Of a stretch of DNA of 38,454 nt, positions 31,919-38,454 are shown piece after piece (the stretch's first letter is position 1; every line of letters starts with the position of its first letter). The DNA comes from JAKACA01 sp050010115 (lineage in GTDB: Bacteria > Actinomycetota > Acidimicrobiia > Acidimicrobiales > Bog-793): assembly GCA_050010115.1 (NCBI GenBank), contig JBEKLQ010000029.1:1-38454 (forward strand), read 5' to 3'. Both the position numbers and the translations under genes were made by a program. The notes below the pieces were generated by a model that was not told where the DNA came from, did no database searches, and saw nothing but the letters and a program-made list of their open reading frames with translations.

Positions 31919-32995
31919 TCAGCGCTGCCGGCGAGGAACTTCCCAGTCCTCGTCGCCCGGGGGATCCAGTACCTGGGCGAACACCAGCAAGCCCTGGCTC
32001 GTCGGCCGGGTCGACAGCACGGACACCTCGACGTCCGTCGCTCCGACCAGGTGCTCGGCGTTGTTCACGACAACCATGTCACCGTCCGGCAGGTACCCGA
32101 TGGCCTGGCGAGCCTGCTTGCCAGGGCGCACCAGGTCGACGCGGAGGCGCTCCCCGGGAACGTGATCGGGGGCAAGGTCGGCGAGGAGCGCCCGCAGATC
32201 GATGATGGGCACGCCGATCGCCGCCTGCTGGCGCACAACCTCCGCCGACGACGTGACGAGGCGGGCTCCGAGACGGTCCGCGACCGCCAGGACCTTCTCC
32301 TCGGTCATCGAAGCCTCCGGGACGTCGCCAACGACCACGGAGACCGTTACACCCGCCGCCCGCACCGCTTCGAGAGCTTCGAGCCCGCGCCGAGCTCGGC
32401 GGGAAGTCACCGGATCCGGGCCGTCGGCCAACGTGATGAGCTCGTCGGTGACGGGCTCCGGCACGAGGATCTCCGGGCCGAGCAGGCCCGCGCACCCGAG
32501 CACCAGGAACGCCCGGTCCATCACGGCGGAGGTGTCCACGAGCGATGTGCCCGTCGCTGCGTCGTCAGTCACCGAGAGCCGCCGTGAAAGGCGCGCCGCA
32601 TCGGACAGCTGGCGCCCCTTCGTCATCCCGACCTTGAGACCGAGATACCCCACCACCCAAGCGACGCCGGCGGCGATGGGGTAGTCGAAGTCCTGCTTCA
32701 CGAACACGAACAACGGAATACAGGCGACGAGGCCGACGAGCAGGCCGAGCCCGCCGAGCAGACCGCCTGCAAGGATCTCCGATGAGGGCACATCTCGCCA
32801 CTGGCTCGTGGCATGCCGGAAGGCGCGGTCGACGAGGCGTCCCGCCGATCCCCCGCCGAGGTAGCCGACGAGCAGGCCGATCGCAGCCCCGAGCACCCGG
32901 CCCGTGGGCGAGTTATCGACGCTCTCGGCTGTGGAGAGACCGACGAGAGCCCCGACGACCGCGATGATCAGGCGGAGGATCTCGATGAAGACCAC
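31919..32995 (-). CDS. YacL-like membrane protein with PIN and TRAM domains
   Basis: 358 aa, GTG at 32995. Four hydrophobic segments in the first 125 residues, then a PIN domain (about 143-265) and a TRAM domain (about 270-345; VPGERLRVDLVRPGKQARQAIGYLPDGDMVVV). PIN proteins of this kind are presumed membrane-linked ribonucleases. The first acidic positions are present (LVDTSAVMD, TDELITLAD). Where relatives have VDxKL and TND, this protein reads TEEKV and TSS, so part of the metal site is changed. Activity is therefore doubtful. It is divergent from the GH18 gene with only 14 bp between starts. Confidence 0.88.
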   Translation of the reverse strand: MVFIEILRLIIAVVGALVGLSTAESVDNSPTGRVLGAAIGLLVGYLGGGSAGRLVDRAFRHATSQWRDVPSSEILAGGLLGGLGLLVGLVACIPLFVFVKQDFDYPIAAGVAWVVGYLGLKVGMTKGRQLSDAARLSRRLSVTDDAATGTSLVDTSAVMDRAFLVLGCAGLLGPEILVPEPVTDELITLADGPDPVTSRRARRGLEALEAVRAAGVTVSVVVGDVPEASMTEEKVLAVADRLGARLVTSSAEVVRQQAAIGVPIIDLRALLADLAPDHVPGERLRVDLVRPGKQARQAIGYLPDGDMVVVNNAEHLVGATDVEVSVLSTRPTSQGLLVFAQVLDPPGDEDWEVPRRQR

Positions 32996-33009
32996 TCCGG
33001 GAGAGCGTA

Positions 33010-34371
33010 ATGAACGCCGATCACTCGGGAGCGGTATCGCACAGTACGCTCGGCGGCGCCATGGACCGTCGCCGCCGTAACGGCCTCGCCATCATCGCCG
33101 TCGTGATATTCGTCGTCGCCTTGGCGGCGCTCGGAGCCATCGGCACCGACGTGGGGTTGAAGGACGCTTCCACCACGACCACGTCGATCTCGTCGGTCCC
33201 GGTCATCGTCAACCCCTACGCGGCCGAAGAGGCGCGCAACGTCCTAGCGGCCCAAAAGGACGTCAACGCTCAGCTGCCGACGACCGAAGGCGCCCCAGCT
33301 CCGTCACTCCCATCCCGCCAGTACCGGGTACCGCTGGCGGCGCACCAGGTGGTGGGGTTCGTGCCGTACTACGAGCTCACGAACATCGGCTCGGAAGATC
33401 TCGCCCCGTTCACCGACCTCGTCTACTACGACCTCGCGGCCACCAAGAGCGGGACGCTCGTCGAGGCAGGCCCCTCATCGGGTGGTTGGACGGCGCTGCA
33501 GAACGGAGGGGCGGCTGCCCTTGTCTCGACGGGGCATGCCGAAGGTGATCGGGTGCTGCTGAGCGTGTTCTCCGAAAGCCAGTCCGTCCTCGGTCCCTTG
33601 TCGGCGAATGCCTCGGTCACCGGACCGCGGCTCGCCGGCGAGCTGGCCACGCTGCTGGCGCGCTACGGCTTCGACGGTGTCGACCTCGACCTCGAGGGCG
33701 GGGCAGCGTCGGATCGAGCGGGTTTCGTGAAGTTCGTGGCGGCGTTCTCGTCCCGACTCACGGCGATAGACGGATCGGGGACCATCATGCTCAACACCTA
33801 CCCGCAGTCGGCGGAGGACCCGACGGGCTTCCTCGACGTGCAAGCGCTGGCCCCGTATGTGGACCAGCTGTTCGTGATGGCCTACGACATGGAGCGAGAC
33901 TCGCAGATCCCCTCCGCCAATGCTCCCCTGACCGGGGCGGACCTCAGCGATGCGAGCGCGCTCGCCACCTATGACCATGCCGGCCTCGGGCCGAAGACGA
34001 TCCTCGGCGTGCCCTTCTACGGATACGACTTCCCCGCCGCGGGTCCCAAGCCCGGGACGGCGGCCACGGCACAGCCATACGCCGTGACCTACGACCAGGT
34101 CGCCGTGTCCGAGGCGGACGACGGTCACAAGCCCCTGTGGGATCCGGTCACCGACACGGCGTACACGGTCTTCCGCCTGGTGCGGCAGTGGCATCAGACC
34201 TGGTACGACGACCCAGTCTCGATCGCTCTGAAGACGGCGCTCGCGGCCCAATTCAAGGTTGCCGGCGTGGGCGCCTGGGAGATCGGCATGGTCGCCACAC
34301 AGCCGGAGATGATCAGCGCTCTCGCCGGCGGCAGCCGCGTCGTGAAGCTGCCGCTCGCGAGACAGCCGTGA
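33010..34371 (+). CDS. Membrane-anchored GH18-type glycosidase
   Basis: 453 aa from the ATG at 33010, with GGGAG 6 nt upstream (a second ATG at 33061 is possible but has no such site). One N-terminal TM anchor (NGLAIIAVVIFVVALAALGAIG, in pieces) is followed by a Thr/Ser linker and a TIM barrel with the catalytic DxxDxDxE motif as DGVDLDLE, with acid Glu229. Downstream strands VDQLFVMAYDM, ILGVPFYGYDF and VAGVGAWEIGM are those of the spore-germination/chitinase-like GH18 group. It probably acts outside the membrane on cell-wall or other beta-1,4-GlcNAc polymers (inference). Confidence 0.9.
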   Translation: MNADHSGAVSHSTLGGAMDRRRRNGLAIIAVVIFVVALAALGAIGTDVGLKDASTTTTSISSVPVIVNPYAAEEARNVLAAQKDVNAQLPTTEGAPAPSLPSRQYRVPLAAHQVVGFVPYYELTNIGSEDLAPFTDLVYYDLAATKSGTLVEAGPSSGGWTALQNGGAAALVSTGHAEGDRVLLSVFSESQSVLGPLSANASVTGPRLAGELATLLARYGFDGVDLDLEGGAASDRAGFVKFVAAFSSRLTAIDGSGTIMLNTYPQSAEDPTGFLDVQALAPYVDQLFVMAYDMERDSQIPSANAPLTGADLSDASALATYDHAGLGPKTILGVPFYGYDFPAAGPKPGTAATAQPYAVTYDQVAVSEADDGHKPLWDPVTDTAYTVFRLVRQWHQTWYDDPVSIALKTALAAQFKVAGVGAWEIGMVATQPEMISALAGGSRVVKLPLARQP

Positions 34372-34393
34372 GGCGGCTGCCGCTCGACCGACC

Positions 34394-35257
34394 TCACCTC
34401 ACGTCGATCGAGCCGGTCATGAACCGGTGGAAGACGCAGTAGAAGCTGTAGCCGCCCGCCTTGACCGGAGCGTGGATCTCGACGCTGTGACCGGGGGCGA
34501 CGTTCCCGGTGTTGAACAGCCCCGCATGGGCTCGCGGGCCCGCCGTCAGGGTGTGGGTCGTCGTGTCCTCGTTCTTCACGACGATCGCCTCCCCGGGGCT
34601 GACCGTGACGTCGGTGGGGTGGAACGCGAAGTTCTTTATGACGATCGTGACGTGCGCGCCGGCGACCGGCCCGGTCTTCGAGGCGGACCCAGCCCCCGAC
34701 GTGGCCGTCGCGACCGAGACCCCGAACACGATCAAGATGACGATGGTGGCGGCACACGCCAGGACGACGGCCCTGGGCACGGCCAGCGCAGGCGCCGCAG
34801 ACGGCCGAGCCTGTCCACCGGCGCCGTCCCTCGCCGGTCGCAGTGCCACGACGGTGAGGGCCGCGAACGCGCCGACCTCGATCACTCCGGCAACGATCCC
34901 CGCCGTCGTGCGGATCTCCTTGAAATCGAACAGCCCGATCCACAGCGACAGGAGATAACCGCCCAGTGTCGACAACGAGAAACCCGCCCCCGTTCCCGCC
35001 ACGAGCCTCCCCAAGCGGGCTCGGTTAGGCGCTATGGCGCCGACCGCCAATGCCGATGCCAGCGCGAATGCCGCCGCCGCCTGGAGTAGGAACAAGGCAC
35101 CGATCGTCGGGATGGCCCGGTAGCCGGTCACGTACAGGTCGAGGTGGACGCCACCGGTCGCAGCCACCAGGCCAGCGCCGCCGAACGTGAGCAAGCGGTA
35201 CCGATTGCGGGCGGAGGCTACGTGTTGCTCAGAACCGAGCGTGGTGTCCAGATCCAC
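34394..35257 (-). CDS. Multi-TM protein with C-terminal cupredoxin domain
   Basis: 287 aa, GTG at 35257. About four TM segments in the first 140 residues, a fifth (VVLACAATIVILIVFGVSVA, about 164-183), and then an extracytoplasmic cupredoxin (about 200-287). The type-1 copper ligands look complete: His in TTTHTLTA, then Cys, His and Met in YCVFHRFM. Single cupredoxin domains shuttle electrons or bind copper. Fusion to a DoxX-like or otherwise unrecognised TM bundle points to a membrane redox or copper role (inference). The stop lies 22 bp from the GH18 stop (convergent). Confidence 0.85.
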   Translation of the reverse strand: MDLDTTLGSEQHVASARNRYRLLTFGGAGLVAATGGVHLDLYVTGYRAIPTIGALFLLQAAAAFALASALAVGAIAPNRARLGRLVAGTGAGFSLSTLGGYLLSLWIGLFDFKEIRTTAGIVAGVIEVGAFAALTVVALRPARDGAGGQARPSAAPALAVPRAVVLACAATIVILIVFGVSVATATSGAGSASKTGPVAGAHVTIVIKNFAFHPTDVTVSPGEAIVVKNEDTTTHTLTAGPRAHAGLFNTGNVAPGHSVEIHAPVKAGGYSFYCVFHRFMTGSIDVR

Positions 35258-35334
35258 ACCGAGTACTACGGAGGCAATCCAGCGGGGGATTTCTCGGGAG
35301 CCGCTCGAGACGGACGGCTATGCTCGCTCCGAAC

Positions 35335-35373
35335 CCAAGGTGGTCATCTCGAAACCACCTCCTACAACCTTGG
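35335..35373. repeat. Nested inverted repeats upstream of the kinase gene
   Basis: AGGTGGT (35338-35344) and ACCACCT (35354-35360) form one stem. CCAAGG (35335-35340) and CCTTGG (35368-35373) form an overlapping outer one. They end 11 bp before the GTG start at 35385. It may be an operator or leader structure for the kinase. The rest of the 127-bp gap shows nothing else. Confidence 0.5.
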
Positions 35374-35384
35374 ATGGGTGAGAA

Positions 35385-38300
35385 GTGCCTACCGAGGCCA
35401 CCAGGATCGCTATACCCGGGTTCGAACTCGTAGAAGAGCTCGGTCGAGGGGCAACGACGGCCGTATACCGAGCGCTGCGGGACGGCGAAGAGTACGCGGT
35501 CAAGATCCAGGAGCTGCGCGGGCCGGACGATCCGGCTCGCATCTACTTCCGCCGAGAGGCGGCGATCCTCGCCGCCATCCGCCACCCGTGCCTCGGCAAG
35601 GTCTTCGAAGTCGGCGACGACGGCCGGATCTCGTATCTCGTCATGGAGCTGATCGGCGGGCGGACGCTCGCCGAGGCCGTCGAAGAAGAGGGCGCCTTAC
35701 CTGAGGATCGCGTGCTGTCGATCGCCGCCGACATCGCCTCGGCGCTTGATGTGGCCCACCGCGTCGGCCTCGTCCACCGCGACGTGGCACCTCGCAACAT
35801 CGTGATGCGCGCGGATGGCCGCGCCGTCCTGATCGACTTCGGGCTCGCCACTCAGACCGGCACGCGCCAGGCTGAAGACTCGGTCATCGGCACGGTGACC
35901 TACAGCGCTCCCGAGCAGACCGGCATGGTGCGCCGGCCGGTCGACCGGCGATCGGACCTGTATTCGCTCGGCGCGGTGCTCTTCGAGTGTGCGACCGGTC
36001 GGCCGCCCTTCCAGGCGGCCGACGCCGGCGAGGTCGTGCGGATGCACGCCGTGACACCCCCGACACCGGCGCGGGCGATCCAACCGAACGTGTCGATCCA
36101 GCTGTCTCGGATCATCGACCGCCTGCTCGCGAAGGACCCGGACGACCGGTACCAGGGCGCGAGCTCGTTGCTCTCTGATATCGAGGCGCTGCGCCGCGGG
36201 ACGCTGGCTGACGACGCAGTATTGGGCCAGGCGATCGCCGACCAGTCCTCGTCGATGGTCACGCTCGTCGGGCGCGACCAGGAGCTCACGGCGCTGCTCG
36301 AGATCCTGAACGAGTCGCGGGCCACGAGCACGGGCTGTGCCGTGCTCATCGAGTCTGACCCCGGTGGCGGCAAGACGCGTCTCGTCGCCGAGCTTGCCCG
36401 GATCACCCGCGGCAACGGCATGAATGTGCTCGAGGCACATCTCGGCCTCGACCACCCGGGCCCGATCGGCCCGCTCGCGCAGGCCTTCGGCCGCTTCTTC
36501 GCCGACCTGGAGACCCGGGACCCCACCACCCTCACTCGGCTGCGAACCGAGATCGGGCTCGACCGGCCGGGTGCGGCGGACTCGCTCGTGGGCCTGTCCC
36601 CGGAGCTCGATCGCTTCCTCTCGGTCGACGAGGCGCACCAGACTGAGACCGGCTTCTACGAGTTCGCCGTCATCGAAGCCGCCCACCTGCTGATGTCCGT
36701 TGCCACGGCGTCGGCTGGCGGGACGCTGTTGCTGCTCGACAACGCCCACCTTGCCGACGACGCCACCCACCGAGTGCTCGCCTACCTCGCTCCCGAGCTC
36801 GACCGCCTCCGGCTGGTCGTCGTCCTCACGGCACGAACAGACCCGGCGAGCGAGCCTTCGCTGACGAAGCTACGCGCCGAGATGGGAGAGGCCGTACGCC
36901 GGCGGATCGAGCTGCCACCGCTGTCGGACGAGCAGATCGAGACGATCTTGAAGTGGCAGCTCGGTGGCGACCGGCTGGAGCCGAGCCTGGCGAACGAGAT
37001 CACGATCCGCGCAAGTGGCAACCCAGCGGCCGCCGTGGAGTACTTGCGCTCGGCGCTCGAGGCCGGCGTCTTGAAGCCCTCGTGGGGGACGTTCTCGGTC
37101 GACGCCGAGGTGCTCGCAAGCCTCGACCTGCCGACCGATGTCCGCGGGCTGGCGCTCCGCCGGCTCGACGCCCTCAAGCCGGCGACCCGGTGGCTCCTCA
37201 CCGAGGCGGCCGTGATCGGTTCCAGTTTCAATGCCGACCTCCTGGCAACGATCACGCGCTGGCCGATCGGCGATGTCCACGTCGCTTTGGGCGAGGCGGC
37301 AACCGCAAGGGTCGTGGAGCCACAAGGCAGCGACCGGTATGTGTTCCTCCACGAGGGCGTCCGGGACACGCTGATGGCGTCCATCGACGAGAAGTCTGCC
37401 AAGCGGGCGCATGAGCTGCTGGCCAGGGCCCTGCAAGATTCGGAGGACAACCGGCCCGAGGTCATCTACGACATCGCCCGTCACTTCGCCCTCGGGGAGA
37501 TCGTCACCGACCCCAAGCGAGCGTTCCAGGCCAACCACCGCGCTGCCCGGTTGGCGTTGGCGGCGCAGGCAGATGACGACGCGCTCGGGTTTCTGGCGAC
37601 GGCGGAATCGATCGCGGATGAGTACCGGCTCGACATGAGCAGCGCTTTCGAGACCGACTGCGGCACCGCGCTCGCCAGGAGCGGCCAGGTGCAGGCCGCC
37701 ATCGAGCACTACGAGAAGGCGCTCCACCAAGAGCGCGAGCGGATCGGCAAGGCGCGGATCCACGAGCACATCGCCCGGGTCTACTACGCCCAGTCGAACG
37801 GGGTGAAGAGCCTGGAGCATGCTCGGGCAGGGCTGTCCGAGCTCGGGTCGCCGTTGCCCACCAGCCGCTTCGTCGTCACCCTCACCACGATCTGGAAGTG
37901 CCTGCTGGGGCTGCTCGTTGGGGTCACGCGCGTCGGCTTCGGCCGCGCCAAGCGCGGTCATCGGGAGAAGGTGCGCCTGCAGTGCCGGCTCCTCGAGGTC
38001 GCCGGCAACGCGGCCGATATCGACCACCGGTCGTTCCTCGCCCTGGGCGTCGCGCTCCGGGCGCTGCTGCCGGCGAACCGGCTCGGCCACACTCGCGAGT
38101 ACGTCGGGGCGTACGCGCATCTCGGTGTGGTCCTCGCACAGATCCGCCTCGTGGGGTTCGCCCGCATGGTGGCCCGGCACACCGACCGCCTCGCGAGGCA
38201 GACGGGCGACCATGCGACCATCGTGCACGCCAGGCTCATCGAGGCGATCAGCCTCGAGTTCCAGGGCGAATCGCTGCAGTCCGAAAAGCTGCTGACACAA

Positions 38301-38454
38301 GTGCTCCACCAGGAGATGCGTTGGCTGCAGCCGGGCGAGTACCTGAGCGGCGTACTGGCGGCCTGCATCGGCCTCGGCCTCAGGGGACGCATATTCGAGC
38401 AGGTCGCCTGGGTCGACGAAGCGACCTGGCACTCGGGGCCGGCGACCCGGGTCG
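35385..38454 (+). CDS. Protein kinase - AAA ATPase - TPR-type regulator (partial, runs off the window)
   Basis: Open from the GTG at 35385 to the edge, 1023 codons with no stop. An N-terminal kinase (about 1-270) has a Gly loop (LGRGATTAVYRA), Lys40 (AVKI), HRD loop 131-138 reading HRDVAPRN, DFG at 151-153 and APEQ. Ser/Thr kinases normally have Lys where this has Ala135. Then comes an AAA/NTPase domain (about 300-550) with a Walker A-like SDPGGGKT (Lys330) and a Walker B-like TLLLLDNAHLADD, then helical TPR-like repeats (AIEHYEKALHQERE). The architecture resembles PknK/AfsK-like and other STAND-type regulators that sense a partner through the repeats. The C-terminal output, if any, is beyond 38454. 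No TM segment is seen in the visible part. Confidence 0.92.
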   Translation, partial: MPTEATRIAIPGFELVEELGRGATTAVYRALRDGEEYAVKIQELRGPDDPARIYFRREAAILAAIRHPCLGKVFEVGDDGRISYLVMELIGGRTLAEAVEEEGALPEDRVLSIAADIASALDVAHRVGLVHRDVAPRNIVMRADGRAVLIDFGLATQTGTRQAEDSVIGTVTYSAPEQTGMVRRPVDRRSDLYSLGAVLFECATGRPPFQAADAGEVVRMHAVTPPTPARAIQPNVSIQLSRIIDRLLAKDPDDRYQGASSLLSDIEALRRGTLADDAVLGQAIADQSSSMVTLVGRDQELTALLEILNESRATSTGCAVLIESDPGGGKTRLVAELARITRGNGMNVLEAHLGLDHPGPIGPLAQAFGRFFADLETRDPTTLTRLRTEIGLDRPGAADSLVGLSPELDRFLSVDEAHQTETGFYEFAVIEAAHLLMSVATASAGGTLLLLDNAHLADDATHRVLAYLAPELDRLRLVVVLTARTDPASEPSLTKLRAEMGEAVRRRIELPPLSDEQIETILKWQLGGDRLEPSLANEITIRASGNPAAAVEYLRSALEAGVLKPSWGTFSVDAEVLASLDLPTDVRGLALRRLDALKPATRWLLTEAAVIGSSFNADLLATITRWPIGDVHVALGEAATARVVEPQGSDRYVFLHEGVRDTLMASIDEKSAKRAHELLARALQDSEDNRPEVIYDIARHFALGEIVTDPKRAFQANHRAARLALAAQADDDALGFLATAESIADEYRLDMSSAFETDCGTALARSGQVQAAIEHYEKALHQERERIGKARIHEHIARVYYAQSNGVKSLEHARAGLSELGSPLPTSRFVVTLTTIWKCLLGLLVGVTRVGFGRAKRGHREKVRLQCRLLEVAGNAADIDHRSFLALGVALRALLPANRLGHTREYVGAYAHLGVVLAQIRLVGFARMVARHTDRLARQTGDHATIVHARLIEAISLEFQGESLQSEKLLTQVLHQEMRWLQPGEYLSGVLAACIGLGLRGRIFEQVAWVDEATWHSGPATRV

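Noticed and set aside
36870..38432. 520-aa open frame on the minus strand
   Set aside because: It is antisense to the kinase-AAA-TPR gene, whose reading frame has kinase and ATPase motifs and continuous helical repeats.

Overview
The window is high-GC bacterial DNA and most likely comes from an actinomycete-type organism, probably of the Acidimicrobiia or a close relative. The basis is a mycothiol-dependent maleylpyruvate-isomerase-type enzyme, a KstR-like TetR regulator beside lipid-transfer-protein thiolases, a three-part PntAA/PntAB/PntB transhydrogenase, frequent GTG starts with GTGA or ATGA overlaps, and a secreted S53 peptidase ending in GYW...FGDA repeats of a kind I associate with Acidimicrobiia. 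The lineage is inferred; no rRNA is present.

Left part (1-5.9 kb): the tail of a truncated gene, then an orphan 539-aa protein flanked by strong hairpins and a 25-bp tandem repeat (possible mobile element), a membrane-anchored surface protein, a gene-poor stretch ending at a tRNA-Glu(CTC), and a divergent pair (Nudix hydrolase / mycothiol-dependent enzyme) separated by a hexanucleotide tract. Next (6-14.2 kb) come two large rightward genes: a 1530-aa secreted sedolisin with TIG, FN3 and C-terminal repeats, and a GH38 alpha-mannosidase.

Middle (14.2-24.2 kb): a leftward block carries translation genes (hisS, tRNA-Gln(CTG), gltX), a lipoprotein and a DUF218 protein. It lies downstream of a tightly overlapped catabolic chain: tandem-OB-fold DUF35 protein, two thiolase-fold proteins without the usual active-site Cys, and a 3Fe-4S ferredoxin whose stop overlaps the gltX start. 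An acyl-CoA dehydrogenase diverges from this chain. Its intergenic region holds a perfect 10-bp-arm palindrome resembling a KstR operator and a separate 51-bp near-palindrome. A KstR-like regulator follows, with a second KstR-type site at its own 5' end. Together these look like a sterol or steroid-like CoA-ester degradation locus, comparable in gene content to the mycobacterial Rv3521-Rv3523 region.

Right part (24.4-38.4 kb): a leftward series (GAF-GAF-GGDEF diguanylate cyclase, VOC protein, isobutyryl-CoA-mutase-type large subunit, Nudix hydrolase) is followed by the divergent pntAA-pntAB-pntB operon. Then come a PIN/TRAM membrane protein with an altered active site, a membrane-anchored GH18-type protein, a multi-TM protein with a cupredoxin domain, and a large kinase-AAA-TPR regulator that runs off the right edge and has an unusual HRDVAPRN catalytic loop. 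No CRISPR array, rRNA or recognised transposase was found.
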